In this document: positions 14,872 to 23,231 of the stretch, in pieces | Layout: every line of letters begins with the position of its first letter | Numbering within the stretch: position 1 is the first letter of the stretch | NCBI RefSeq assembly: GCF_002198675.1 | Contig: NZ_MWLL01000234.1 | Location: 1 to 35,829 of the forward strand | From: Kineosporia sp. R_H_3 | GTDB lineage: Bacteria; Actinomycetota; Actinomycetes; Actinomycetales; Kineosporiaceae | DNA length: 35,829 bases | Reading direction: 5' to 3' | Notes under the pieces: generated by a model | What the model saw: only the letters and a program-made list of their open reading frames with translations | What the model was told of the DNA's origin: nothing | Database searches by the model: none | Made by a program: the position numbers and the translations under genes

Positions 14872-17251
14872 CACCCCGCCGCCCTCGACCCCCTCGACGG
14901 CGCCGGCCACCCCGCCGCCCGTCGTCCCGCTCGTCACGCTCGACCTGCCGGTCACCGGCATGACCTGCGCCTCGTGCGCCGCCCGGATCGAGAAGAAGCT
15001 CAACCGGATGGACGGCGTCACGGCGTCCGTGAACTACGCGACCGAGAGCGCGCACGTGTCGTTCCCCGCGGGCCTCGACCCGCACGACCTCGTCGCGACG
15101 ATCGAGCGCACCGGGTACGGCGCGACCCTGCCGCCGCCGCCGCCCGCCCCGCCGCAGCCGGACGTCGCGACCGACGGGCCGCCGTCCGCGCCCGCGGCCG
15201 ACGCCGCGGACACCCGCCTGGAGGCGCTGCGGCAGCGGCTGCTCGTCAGCGCAGCACTGGCGCTGCCGGTGCTCGTGCTGTCGATGGTGCCGGCGCTGGC
15301 CTTCGACGGCTGGCAGTGGATCGCCCTGACCCTCGCGTCGCCCGTCGCGGTGTGGGGCGCCTGGCCGTTCCACCGCGCGGCCGTCGTCAACGCCCGGCAC
15401 GGCGCGACGACGATGGACACCCTCGTCAGCCTCGGCGTCACCGCCGCCTACCTGTGGTCCCTCTACGCCCTGCTCTTCACCGCGAGCGGCGACGTCGGCA
15501 CGGGCATGCGGATGGACATGGCCGCGATGCGGGCCATGGGCGGCGCCGACCTCTACCTCGAGGTCGCGGCTGTCGTCACGGTCTTCCTGCTCGCGGGCCG
15601 GTACGCCGAGGCCCGCGCCAAGCGCCGCTCGGGGGCCGCGATGCGCGCGCTGCTCGAGCTCGGCGCCAAGGACGTCGCGCGGCTGCGCGTCGCCGACGAC
15701 GGCAGCCGGACCGAGGAGCGGGTGCCCGTCGACCGGCTCGCGGTCGGCGACCTGTTCGTCGTCCGGCCCGGGGAGAAGGTCGCGACCGACGCCGTCGTCG
15801 TCGAGGGCACGAGCGCGCTCGACGAGTCCCTGCTCACCGGGGAGCCGGTGCCGGTCGACGTCGGCCCCGGCGACACGGTCACGGGTGCGACGGTCAACAC
15901 GTCGGGCCGGCTCGTGCTCCGGGCGACCCGCGTCGGCGCCGACACCCGGCTCGCGCAGATCGGCCGTCTCGTCACCGCGGCGCAGAGCGGCAAGGCGCCG
16001 GTGCAGCGGCTCGCGGACCGGGTCTCGGCGGTGTTCGTGCCCGTCGTCCTCGTCATCGCCGTCGGCACGCTCGTCACCTGGCTCGTCGTCACGGGCGACG
16101 TCACGGCGGCGTTCACCGCGGCCGTCGCGGTCCTCGTCATCGCGTGCCCCTGCGCGCTCGGCCTCGCGACCCCGACGGCGCTGCTCGTCGGCACCGGCCG
16201 CGGCGCCCAGCTCGGCATCGTCATCAAGGGCCCCGAGGTGCTCGAGCAGACCCGGCGCGCCGACACCGTCGTCCTCGACAAGACCGGCACGGTGACCCAG
16301 GGCCGGATGCGGCTCGTCGACGTCACGGCGTCGGACGACGCCCGGGCCGCGGGCTTCGACGCGGACGACGCGCTGCGGCTCGCGGGTGCGGTCGAGTCGG
16401 GCAGCGAGCACCCGGTCGCGGCCGCGGTCACGGACGCCGCACGGGAGCGGCTCGCCGAGCTCGGCGGAGCGCTGCCGGACGTCGAGTCGTTCGCCTCGAC
16501 CGCCGGCCAGGGCGTCACGGGGCGGGTGCGGACGGCGCACAGCGCGGTCCTCGACGTCACCGTCGGCAGCCGCGCACTGCTCGCCGGCCGCGGGCTCGCC
16601 GTCCCGGCCGACCTCGACGCGGCGCTCGACGCCGCGGAGGCCGCCGGCCGGACGGCGGTGCTCGTCGGCTGGGACGGCGCCGCCCGCGGCATGCTCGCCG
16701 TCGCGGACACGCTCAAGCCGACGTCGCGGGAGGCGGTCGCCGCGCTGCGGGCGCTCGGGCTGCGGCCGGTGCTGCTCACGGGCGACAACGCCCGGGCCGC
16801 GGCGGCGGTCGCCGCCGAGGTCGGGATCGCCCCGGAGGACGTCGTCGCCGGGGTCGCCCCCGAGGGCAAGGTGGACGTCGTCCGGCGGTTGCAGGCGGAG
16901 GGCCGGGTCGTCGCGATGGTCGGGGACGGCGTCAACGACGCCGCGGCCCTGGCCCAGGCCGACCTGGGCCTGACGATGGGCAGCGGCACGGACGTCGCGA
17001 TCGAGGCCGGCGACCTCACGCTCGTGCGCTCGGACCTGCGCTCGGCCGCCGACGCGATCGCGCTGTCACGGCGCACCCTCGCGACGATCAAGGGCAACCT
17101 GTTCTGGGCGTTCGCCTACAACGTGGCCGCGCTGCCGCTCGCCGCGCTCGGCCTGCTCAACCCGCTCGTCGCGGGCGGGGCGATGGCGTTCAGCAGCGTC
17201 TTCGTCGTGACGAACTCGTTGCGGCTGCGGCGGTTCACGCCGCACCGCTGA
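14852..17251 (+). CDS. copA: Copper-exporting P1B-type ATPase CopA
   Basis: A 799-residue inner-membrane pump that exports Cu(I) using ATP. It has one N-terminal HMA domain (MTCASC, about residues 37-42), a Pro-rich linker, and about eight membrane helices. It also has the TGE actuator motif (LLTGEPVPVD), the CPC metal site in helix 6 (IACPCALGLATPTA, about 430), the phosphorylated Asp in DKTGT (about 476), the SEHP motif of P1B pumps and the hinge GDGVND. YN and MAFSS in the last two helices complete the Cu(I) signature (subtype P1B-1). A Met-rich loop (GMRMDMAAMRAMGG) between early helices may help bind Cu on the outside. Start ATG 14852 lies inside the end of the chaperone gene with GAGG upstream. 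It ends five bases before the convergent VOC gene. Confidence 0.96.
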   Translation: MPSSTTDTPPPSTPSTAPATPPPVVPLVTLDLPVTGMTCASCAARIEKKLNRMDGVTASVNYATESAHVSFPAGLDPHDLVATIERTGYGATLPPPPPAPPQPDVATDGPPSAPAADAADTRLEALRQRLLVSAALALPVLVLSMVPALAFDGWQWIALTLASPVAVWGAWPFHRAAVVNARHGATTMDTLVSLGVTAAYLWSLYALLFTASGDVGTGMRMDMAAMRAMGGADLYLEVAAVVTVFLLAGRYAEARAKRRSGAAMRALLELGAKDVARLRVADDGSRTEERVPVDRLAVGDLFVVRPGEKVATDAVVVEGTSALDESLLTGEPVPVDVGPGDTVTGATVNTSGRLVLRATRVGADTRLAQIGRLVTAAQSGKAPVQRLADRVSAVFVPVVLVIAVGTLVTWLVVTGDVTAAFTAAVAVLVIACPCALGLATPTALLVGTGRGAQLGIVIKGPEVLEQTRRADTVVLDKTGTVTQGRMRLVDVTASDDARAAGFDADDALRLAGAVESGSEHPVAAAVTDAARERLAELGGALPDVESFASTAGQGVTGRVRTAHSAVLDVTVGSRALLAGRGLAVPADLDAALDAAEAAGRTAVLVGWDGAARGMLAVADTLKPTSREAVAALRALGLRPVLLTGDNARAAAAVAAEVGIAPEDVVAGVAPEGKVDVVRRLQAEGRVVAMVGDGVNDAAALAQADLGLTMGSGTDVAIEAGDLTLVRSDLRSAADAIALSRRTLATIKGNLFWAFAYNVAALPLAALGLLNPLVAGGAMAFSSVFVVTNSLRLRRFTPHR

Positions 17252-17256
17252 GCCGC

Positions 17257-17895
17257 TCAGACCTCGACGCGCCCCGTCGGGGTGTCGAAGAACGCCGACA
17301 GCAGTCCCGGCGTGCCGTGCGGGGCCACCCACTCGACGTCGACCCCGTCGAGCGGGTGGTCGCCCGGCTGCCCGAGCCACTCGCACAGGCGCTCGGGGCT
17401 GCCCGCGATCCGCAGGCCGGCGAGCTTGACCGTGCCGTCGGCGTCCACCGACGGGTGCAGGCCGGGCTCGATCTCCCAGTGCGTGAAGAACGGGAGCTGC
17501 GGGTCGGCGATGAGCCCGTTGACGCCGATCTGGTGCCAGCGCAGCTCGACGCCGTCCGGCCGGTGCCGGTTGCCCGGGACCGCCTGCCGACCGAGCCGCG
17601 CCTCGAACGGCGCGAGGTCGTCGACGGCCACGGCCCAGCCGAGCCACCCGCCGCCCGCCTCGGACCGGGCCCGGACCGCGCGCCCGAACGGCGCCTTGTC
17701 CGCGACCGGGTGCTCGAGCACCTCGACGACCTCGACGTAGTGCCCGCCGGCGAGCGGCAGCACGACGTTGCGGGTGCCGAACCGCGGATGCAGCCCGCCG
17801 TCGACCGGTGCGACCCCGATCGCCTTCCCGAGCCGGGCCGCCGTGGCCCGAAGACCGTCGTGCTCCGCCGCGTACGAGAGATGATCCAGGCGCAT
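17257..17895 (-). CDS. VOC/glyoxalase-like domain protein
   Basis: A 212-residue cytosolic protein of the vicinal-oxygen-chelate superfamily, resembling the glyoxalase-like group that spans two repeats in one chain. Supporting segments are LDHLSYA at the N-terminus, FGTRNVVLPLAGGHYVEVVEVLEHP (about 45-70), GWAVAVDDL, LPFFTHWE and AFFDTPTGRVEV at the end. The ATG at 17895 has CGAGGT immediately upstream. It is convergent with copA, five bases apart, and shows no functional link to copper. Substrate unknown: the superfamily includes lyases, dioxygenases and resistance proteins, and nothing in the context narrows this down. Confidence 0.85.
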   Translation of the reverse strand: MRLDHLSYAAEHDGLRATAARLGKAIGVAPVDGGLHPRFGTRNVVLPLAGGHYVEVVEVLEHPVADKAPFGRAVRARSEAGGGWLGWAVAVDDLAPFEARLGRQAVPGNRHRPDGVELRWHQIGVNGLIADPQLPFFTHWEIEPGLHPSVDADGTVKLAGLRIAGSPERLCEWLGQPGDHPLDGVDVEWVAPHGTPGLLSAFFDTPTGRVEV

Positions 17896-18254
17896 ACCTC
17901 GATGAGACCACGGGGCGGGTGGTCGGTCTGCACCGGAGGTCCCGGTTCGTCACCCGGACGGCGCAGGCCTGTCACCCGTCTCGCCCCGCCCGTGGTCGCC
18001 GTCGCAGAGCCGGCAGAGAGCAGGGGCGCTGATGCTTTGCTCTGCCCTCACTTCTGAGGGTGGCTTGCTCTGCCCTCACTGATGAGGCACGCATCTGTGG
18101 ATGGCGGTAGGCGTCCGAGCTCGCCACAGATTCGTCGATGCTCGAGGAAACGCCGGCGACGCCCCGGCAAGCCGTGGGGCAACGACGAAGCTGTGGCGCC
18201 GGATCGGTACCTACGGCGCCCGCACCCTCAGAAGTGAGGGCCGCGCGGGAACAG
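17896..18254. other. Gene-free interval with repeated hairpins
   Basis: I find no convincing gene in these 359 bases between the start of the VOC gene and the end of the lycopene cyclase gene. The left third must hold the promoter of the VOC gene. The rest holds hairpins of the CCCTCA-loop-TGAGGG type (listed separately), a direct repeat of TTGCTCTGCCCTCACT (18037-18052, 18065-18080), and an 8-bp inverted repeat ATCTGTGG (18093-18100) with CCACAGAT (18124-18131). Local composition is less GC-rich than the genes around it. No tRNA cloverleaf was recognised. Confidence 0.7.
18044..18241. repeat. Palindromic REP-like elements, 19-bp inverted pair plus a third variant
   Basis: GCCCTCACTTCTGAGGGTG at 18044-18062 recurs as its exact reverse complement at 18223-18241. 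Each copy is itself a hairpin (CCCTCA, 4-base loop, TGAGGG). A third variant with CCTCA-CTGA-TGAGG lies at 18074-18087. The first two neighbouring copies share a 16-bp upstream direct repeat. The arrangement resembles a REP/BIME-type or MITE-like insertion, or paired terminators. I see no transposase and cannot test copy number elsewhere. Confidence 0.75.
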
Positions 18255-19505
18255 CTACGTGCGGCGGGTCACGCGGCGGTGCAGGCGGGCGGCGGCGTCG
18301 CCGAACGCGGCGGCGGTCATCGCGAGGACCGGGGTCGTCCGCATGAGGGTGAGGTCCTCGACGAGGGTCGTGCCGCTGTCGAGGAAGCGCAGGACGTCGG
18401 CGGGGCGGTTGCGGGCGAAGAGGGTCGCGAGCAGGGCGGCGCCGCCGGTGCGGCCGCGGTCGAGGGCGCGCAGCAGGACGGCGTCCATCCAGAGGTGGCG
18501 GTGCGAGTAGGCCGCGGGCGGGGCCGGGGGGCGGCCGGCGAGGAGGGCCTCGGCGATCGCGTGCGCCTGGCGCTGCATCGCGGCGAAGGTGTAGCCGGTC
18601 GAGGGGCGGGTCGCGCCGCCGGCGGTGCCGATCCGGAACCGGCCGGGAGCGGGGCGGGCGTCGAGGACGGCGTCCGACATGGGGATCGCGCCGTCCTCGA
18701 CCTCCTCGACGACGGCGGCGGCCGCGGCGGCCGCCCCGAACCGGCTCTCGAGGTAGCCGCGCAGCGCGGTGTCGTACTGCTCGTCGGTGAGGCGGGCGCG
18801 GGAGAACTCGGTGTACTCGACGAGCGCGCGCCGGTCGTCGAGCGGCAGGACGTACCCGAAGCTCACGGCGTGGTGCGGCTGCGCGGTCGTGAAGTCCATG
18901 AGGACCGGGACCTGCGGGTCGAGGGCGCCGGGGCGCAGGGTCGCCGGGTCGAACGCGACGGTCCGGCCGCGGAAGTGCTGCAGCCAGGCCGTGTTCGCCG
19001 GACGGCGCGGGGCGGCCGGGCGGGAGTCGAGCACCCACCGCGCGGAGACCGTCCGGCCGTCCGTCGTCCGGATCTGCGACCCGGCGCCGGCGGTGGCGCC
19101 GTCGACGACCTCGTCCACCGCCGCGACGACCCGCTCGACGCCGAGCGAGACGACCGCCTTGTCCGCGAGCGCGTAGAAGTCCGCCGACCGGACCATGACG
19201 TACCGCAGCGGGCTCAGGTCGTGGACGCCGACCTCACCGTCCGGGCCGACGACCTCGACGCGCCGCCACTGACGGTGGACGGCGCCCTCGACGGCGCCGA
19301 GCACCTCGCCGTCCGGCACGTCCCAGAAGCACCACGTGCGGTCGGCCCCCGCGCGCACCACCGGGTCGACGAGCACCACCGACGGCACGGTGACGTCCTC
19401 GCCCGCGGCCCGGCGCCGGCGGGCCAGCCGGTCGAGCGCGACGACGACGGACAGCCCGGCGCCACCTGCGCCGAGGACCGCGACGTCGAACTCCGGCTCC
19501 CCCAC
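18255..19505 (-). CDS. crtY: Lycopene cyclase (CrtY/CrtL type)
   Basis: A 416-residue FAD/NAD(P)H-dependent enzyme that closes the ends of lycopene into beta (or epsilon) rings in carotenoid synthesis. It has the dinucleotide-binding start FDVAVLGAGGAGLSV, the WCFWD segment (about residue 58), VLDSRPA, LQHFRG, the conserved MDF, the active-site region VLPLDDRRALVEYTEFS, and the C-terminal FAD-contact motif IGTAGGATRPSTGYTF. These fit the bacterial lycopene cyclase family. The start is GTG 19505 with only weak upstream ribosome-binding sequence. No other carotenoid gene is in the window, so it is detached from a crt cluster. It follows the diguanylate cyclase gene by 47 bases on the same strand; cotranscription is possible. 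Ring specificity cannot be told from the sequence. Confidence 0.92.
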   Translation of the reverse strand: MGEPEFDVAVLGAGGAGLSVVVALDRLARRRRAAGEDVTVPSVVLVDPVVRAGADRTWCFWDVPDGEVLGAVEGAVHRQWRRVEVVGPDGEVGVHDLSPLRYVMVRSADFYALADKAVVSLGVERVVAAVDEVVDGATAGAGSQIRTTDGRTVSARWVLDSRPAAPRRPANTAWLQHFRGRTVAFDPATLRPGALDPQVPVLMDFTTAQPHHAVSFGYVLPLDDRRALVEYTEFSRARLTDEQYDTALRGYLESRFGAAAAAAAVVEEVEDGAIPMSDAVLDARPAPGRFRIGTAGGATRPSTGYTFAAMQRQAHAIAEALLAGRPPAPPAAYSHRHLWMDAVLLRALDRGRTGGAALLATLFARNRPADVLRFLDSGTTLVEDLTLMRTTPVLAMTAAAFGDAAARLHRRVTRRT

Positions 19506-19552
19506 AGGGCACAGCCTGCGGCATCGGGCCTGGTCACCGCACGGCGGGGCCG

Positions 19553-20644
19553 TCAGCTCGCAGGGGAAGGGCCCGCCTGGCCGGGCACCTGGATCAGCGC
19601 CGGACGCGGCGCGACCGGTTGGACGACGTCCGGCGGGCGGGCGACCGCGGCCTGCTCCTGGAGCAGCGCGAGCTGGACCGGGTCGGCCTGCGCCGGCGGG
19701 CGACGGGTCGTGCGGCGGCGCCGGGCGCGCTTGGCGGCGTACATCGCGGCGTCGGCGCGGCGCACGACCGTGTCGGCGGTCTCCCCGGGCCGGCTGAGCA
19801 CCGCTCCGCAGCTCGCGACGACGACGACCTCGGCGCCGTCCACCGGGATCGGCACCCGCAGCGCGGCCTCGACGCGCCGCATGATCTCGGCGAGCGCGGC
19901 GGCGTCGACGACGTCCCCGGCGACGACGAGGAACTCGTCGCCCCCGAGCCGGCCCGCGGTGTCCCCGGCGCGGAGCACCCGGGTCAGCCGTTCGGCGACG
20001 GCGACGAGGAGCTCGTCGCCGGCCGCGTGGCCGTACCGGTCGTTGACGCCCTTGAAGCCGTCGAGGTCCAGGTAGATGACGCCGACCGGCAGCCCGGAGC
20101 GGGCACCGCGGGCGAGGGCGTCCTCGAGGCGCTCGGCGAGCAGGGTGCGGTTCGCGAGGCCGGTGAGCCCGTCGTGGAGGGCGAGCCGGACGAGCCGCTG
20201 CTCCTCGAGCCGGCGGCGGGTCGTGTCGTCGATGTGGGCGAGCAGGTACGGCTGGTCGCCGAGGACGACGCGGACGGCGGTCGCCTCGAGCCAGCGCGGG
20301 GCGGCGTCCGGCGGGGCGACCGAGACCTCCGCCCGGGCGACGTCCCCGGTACCCGCACGGACCCGGCCGAGGTCGTCGAGCCAGCCGGTCGCCTCGTCAC
20401 TACCGGGCGCGGCGTACCGCACGAGATCCTCCAGGCTGCCGTCGTCCGGGTCGATCCCGGTGCCGACGAGCAGGTCGCGGAAGCTCGGGTTCACGTCGAC
20501 GAAGCGGCCGCCCGGGTCGCACAGCGCGACCCCGACCGGCGCGTGCTCGAAGAGAGCCCGGAAGCGCTCGTCCCCGCCGTGCGGCGGCGCGCTCTCGGCA
20601 CTCACGAGATCGACGACGAGCTCCGGTTCAGCCTTCTTCGTCAT
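19553..20644 (-). CDS. PAS-GGDEF diguanylate cyclase
   Basis: A 363-residue soluble signalling protein that makes cyclic di-GMP from two GTP. A PAS sensor domain covers about residues 25-145 (FRALFEHAPVGVALCDPGGRFVDVN at its start). The GGDEF domain runs from about 150 to 315, with LALHDGLTGLANR, DLDGFKGVND and the catalytic GGDEF (234-238) intact. The feedback inhibition site RxxD (R225, D228) lies five residues upstream, so product inhibition is expected. There are no membrane helices. The C-terminal ~45 residues are Pro/Gln-rich and probably disordered. ATG 20644 has a strong GAGGAGG Shine-Dalgarno. No EAL partner is visible. The PAS ligand is unknown. Upstream heptamer repeats may take part in regulation. 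Confidence 0.94.
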   Translation of the reverse strand: MTKKAEPELVVDLVSAESAPPHGGDERFRALFEHAPVGVALCDPGGRFVDVNPSFRDLLVGTGIDPDDGSLEDLVRYAAPGSDEATGWLDDLGRVRAGTGDVARAEVSVAPPDAAPRWLEATAVRVVLGDQPYLLAHIDDTTRRRLEEQRLVRLALHDGLTGLANRTLLAERLEDALARGARSGLPVGVIYLDLDGFKGVNDRYGHAAGDELLVAVAERLTRVLRAGDTAGRLGGDEFLVVAGDVVDAAALAEIMRRVEAALRVPIPVDGAEVVVVASCGAVLSRPGETADTVVRRADAAMYAAKRARRRRTTRRPPAQADPVQLALLQEQAAVARPPDVVQPVAPRPALIQVPGQAGPSPAS

Positions 20645-20674
20645 GGCGCCTCCTCATCCCCCGGGATGGCTCAC

Positions 20675-20702
20675 AGTGATCGGCTGACTGCGATGAGTGA
20701 TC
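20675..20702. promoter_or_regulatory. AGTGATC direct repeats upstream of the diguanylate cyclase
   Basis: AGTGATC occurs at 20675-20681 and 20696-20702, starts 21 bases apart (two helical turns), within about 60 bases of the ATG at 20644 and in a locally AT-richer stretch. The spacing would place two protein monomers on the same DNA face. It is a candidate operator only. Confidence 0.35.
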
Positions 20703-20813
20703 CACGTCAGGCTAACCACTGAAGCCCGGATCGCCCGGGATTGACTCGTGCTCCGTTCGGGTGACGGTCCGGGCGCGGCCCGACGGCCCGGATCGACGGC
20801 CCAGATCGACGGC

Positions 20814-21356
20814 CTACGGGGCGTCGACGACGCCGGGCAGTTCCACGTCGCCGGGGACGTCGTCGCCCCCGCCGCCGAGCCCGAGCGCCACCGACAGCAC
20901 GAGGGCGGCCACGACGAGCACCCCGACCCCGAGGACGGCGAAGAACCCGCCGGCGGCCCCGACGACGATCTCGTTGCCGCCCGACGGGAGCAGCACGGTG
21001 GTCGGGTCCTGCGGGTCGTAGAGGACGTCGACCTCGGCGCCCGGGGCCTGCCCGCGGAAGGCGTTCGCGACCGAGACCTCGACCTCGTGCGTCAGCTCGC
21101 GGCTGTCCTCGAACCGGACGGTCGTACGGACGACGGACCGCCGGTCGCCGTCCGTGTCGCGCTCGACCGCCGTCCGGGAGCCGACGACGACGGCGCGCAC
21201 CGGCAGCGCGCGGGCCCGGACGACGCGGGCCTGCCGCATCCGGCGCACGATCGTCGACCCCACGGCGAGCATGCCGGCACCGATCACGGCGGCGACACCG
21301 CCGAAGACGAGGCCGAACCCACCGCCGAACAGGTCCTCGCCGAAGAAGTCGCTCAC
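20814..21356 (-). CDS. DUF3592-type membrane protein
   Basis: A 180-residue membrane protein with an N-terminal hydrophobic helix (LVFGGVAAVIGAGMLAVGS, about residues 12-30). A soluble beta-rich DUF3592-like domain follows (RALPVRAVVVGSRTAV, then TTVRFEDSRELTHEVEV, then AEVDVLYDPQDPTTVLL). A second membrane helix near the end (FFAVLGVGVLVVAALVLSVALGL) and a short acidic tail complete it. Such proteins usually place the central domain outside the membrane; their function is not known. I chose GTG 21356 because the next in-frame upstream start would add an alanine-rich lead without a family match. It stops in TAG at 20814. Three GACGGCC units lie just beyond the stop. Confidence 0.8.
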   Translation of the reverse strand: MSDFFGEDLFGGGFGLVFGGVAAVIGAGMLAVGSTIVRRMRQARVVRARALPVRAVVVGSRTAVERDTDGDRRSVVRTTVRFEDSRELTHEVEVSVANAFRGQAPGAEVDVLYDPQDPTTVLLPSGGNEIVVGAAGGFFAVLGVGVLVVAALVLSVALGLGGGGDDVPGDVELPGVVDAP

Positions 21357-21459
21357 GCGCGGCACGGTACCGCCGGCCGCGAACGCGCGGGCAGACCACG
21401 CTGCCGCACCACGGGTCGCACCCGACGCCACCGGCGTCCGGGCTGCGGACCAGGGGCCG

Positions 21460-21663
21460 TCAGTCCCCCGACCCGAGCCGGGTCCCGAGCCAGCCGAGGA
21501 CGGTGAGGAACGAGCCTGCGACGACGATGAAGAGCCCGAGCGCGAAGGACGTGGCCGTCCGGGGGCGCTCCGCGGGGTCGGCGGTCCACCTGCGGACCGC
21601 GCCGACGAGCACCCCGGCCCCGATCAGGACCGCCGCCAGCCCGAGCCCGAGGACGACGATCAT
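21460..21663 (-). CDS. Small two-helix membrane protein
   Basis: A 67-residue protein with two predicted membrane helices ([22 protein letters not shown] and ALGLFIVVAGSFLTVLGWLG) joined by a charged loop containing RRWTADPAERPRT. Family unknown. The ATG at 21663 overlaps the stop of pxpC in ATGA, so it is very likely the last gene of the 5-oxoprolinase operon. A role as accessory membrane component, for instance in substrate entry, is speculation. It could equally be a general small integral membrane protein. Confidence 0.7.
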   Translation of the reverse strand: MIVVLGLGLAAVLIGAGVLVGAVRRWTADPAERPRTATSFALGLFIVVAGSFLTVLGWLGTRLGSGD

Positions 21664-22565
21664 GGTCTCACTGTACGCAGACGCACTCCTTGCCCCGGCC
21701 TGAGCTGCGCCGCCCGGTCCGCCGAGGCGTCGGTGAGCACCGCGACGACGGGGTAACCGCCGGTCACCGGGTGGTCGGCGAGGAAGAGCACGGGCAGCCC
21801 GGACGGCGGCACCTGCACGGCGCCGCGCACCATCCCCTCGCTCGGGACGGAACCTGCACCCGACTGTGCAGCAGGGTCGGGGCCGTGCTGCACATCGTCG
21901 TGCGGCAGCGCGAGCCGCACCCCGACCCGGTCGCTGGCCGGGTCGACCGACCACCGGACCGCCCACAAGCGGTCGACGACGGCGGCCGGCAGCAGGTCGT
22001 CGCGCGGTCCGCGGACGGCGTCGAGCACGACCTCACCGCTCAGGGGGTCCGGGACCGGTGCGAGGTCGACGAGCGGCGGGCCGGGCGGCGGCGGACCCAC
22101 CGGGAGCCGGTCGCCGTCCCGCAGGGCCTCGGGTCCGATCCCGGCGAGGGTGTCCCGCGACCGGGACCCGAGCACCGCCGGGACGGCGACCCCGCCACGG
22201 ACCGCGAGGTAGCGGCGCAGCCCGGCGGTCGCCGTGCCGAGCGCGAGGACCTGACCGGCACGGACGTGGAGGACGGCGTTGCGGCCGACCGGGCGGCCGT
22301 CGACGTCGAGGGGACCGCCGGCTCCGGTCACGGCGACCTCGACGTCGGCGGAGGGCCGGACGGCGAGCCCGCCGAGGGTGACCTCGAGCCCCGCCGCGGC
22401 CTCGGGGTTGCCGACGAGCCGGTTGGCCAGGCGCAGCGCGCGGCGGTCGGCGGCGCCGGACCGGGTGACGCCGAGGTGCGCGAGCCCGGGGCGGCCGAGG
22501 TCCTGCACCGTCGTCGCGGGCCCGGCGCGGACGACGTCGAGCACCGGCGGGCCGGCCGCGCTCAT
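21660..22565 (-). CDS. pxpC: 5-oxoprolinase subunit C (biotin-dependent carboxyltransferase-like, AHS2)
   Basis: A 301-residue cytosolic subunit of the ATP-dependent PxpABC enzyme, which opens 5-oxoproline (pyroglutamate) to glutamate. It starts [32 protein letters not shown], the family hallmark, and carries [26 protein letters not shown] and, at the end, [36 protein letters not shown], all typical of the KipA/AHS2 family. ATG 22565 overlaps the pxpB stop (ATGA) and its own stop overlaps the small membrane protein gene, indicating coupled translation. It acts together with PxpB, probably in the phosphorylation step. KipA-like annotations refer to the same family. Confidence 0.95.
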   Translation of the reverse strand: MSAAGPPVLDVVRAGPATTVQDLGRPGLAHLGVTRSGAADRRALRLANRLVGNPEAAAGLEVTLGGLAVRPSADVEVAVTGAGGPLDVDGRPVGRNAVLHVRAGQVLALGTATAGLRRYLAVRGGVAVPAVLGSRSRDTLAGIGPEALRDGDRLPVGPPPPGPPLVDLAPVPDPLSGEVVLDAVRGPRDDLLPAAVVDRLWAVRWSVDPASDRVGVRLALPHDDVQHGPDPAAQSGAGSVPSEGMVRGAVQVPPSGLPVLFLADHPVTGGYPVVAVLTDASADRAAQLRPGQGVRLRTVRP

Positions 22566-23197
22566 CGGCCGACCGCCCGGAAGCGCACCCGCAGGCCCGG
22601 CCGGAGCAGCGCGGGCGGGTCGCGGTCGACGTCCCACAGGACGGCGTCCGTCGAGCCGATGATCCGCCAGCCGCCGGGCGACGGCCGGGGGTAGATGCCG
22701 CAGTACCGGCCGGCGAGCGCGACCGCACCGGCCGGGACCCGCACCCGCGGGGTGTCGAGGCGCGGGATGGCGAGGCGCGGGTCGCCGCCGACGAGGTAGC
22801 CGAAGCCGGGCGCGAACCCGGTGAACGCGACCCGCCACGGGCTCGCGGTGTGCGCGGCCACGACCTCGGCGGCGGTCAGGCCCGCGTGCGCGGCGACCGC
22901 GTCGAGGTCCTCGCCGTCGTAGCGGACGTCGACGGTCACCTCGGCGGCGTGCGCGTCGTCGACCGCCTCGGACGGCGTCGCCCGCACCCACGCGGCGACC
23001 CGGGCGACGTCGGTGCGGGCCGGGTCGAGGACGACGAGCAGCGAGCGCTCCGCCGGGACGAGGTCGAGGACGCCGTCCGGCGCGTTGCCCGCCGCCCACG
23101 AACGGCGCAGACCCGCGTGCAGCGGCAGGACGTCGTCCGGTTCGGCGTCGACGAGCACGCCGACGTCGCCGCACGCGAGGAGCCGCCGGTCGGTCAC
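22562..23197 (-). CDS. pxpB: 5-oxoprolinase subunit B (KipI/AHS1 family)
   Basis: A 211-residue subunit of the 5-oxoprolinase complex. Family features are [21 protein letters not shown] (about 86-106), then the strongly conserved [20 protein letters not shown] and [34 protein letters not shown] with the glycine/proline pattern of KipI proteins. The start is GTG 23197 with no strong Shine-Dalgarno. It is 34 bases downstream of a GNAT acetyltransferase gene and overlaps pxpC by four bases. Length is slightly short of the usual 215-240 but contains all conserved blocks. Confidence 0.95.
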   Translation of the reverse strand: MTDRRLLACGDVGVLVDAEPDDVLPLHAGLRRSWAAGNAPDGVLDLVPAERSLLVVLDPARTDVARVAAWVRATPSEAVDDAHAAEVTVDVRYDGEDLDAVAAHAGLTAAEVVAAHTASPWRVAFTGFAPGFGYLVGGDPRLAIPRLDTPRVRVPAGAVALAGRYCGIYPRPSPGGWRIIGSTDAVLWDVDRDPPALLRPGLRVRFRAVGR

Positions 23198-23231
23198 GGG
23201 ACCATCGTGCCGGGCCGGGGTCGGTCCCGGG

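Noticed and set aside
14974-18057. A 1027-codon plus-strand frame overlapping copA
   Set aside because: It is the +1 shadow of copA: Arg/Gly-rich with no P-type ATPase motif. copA in the other frame is complete.
17896-18254. tRNA or small structured RNA gene in the gene-free stretch
   Set aside because: No cloverleaf, T-loop GTTCGA-type motif or CCA end could be arranged; the hairpins are short and repeated.
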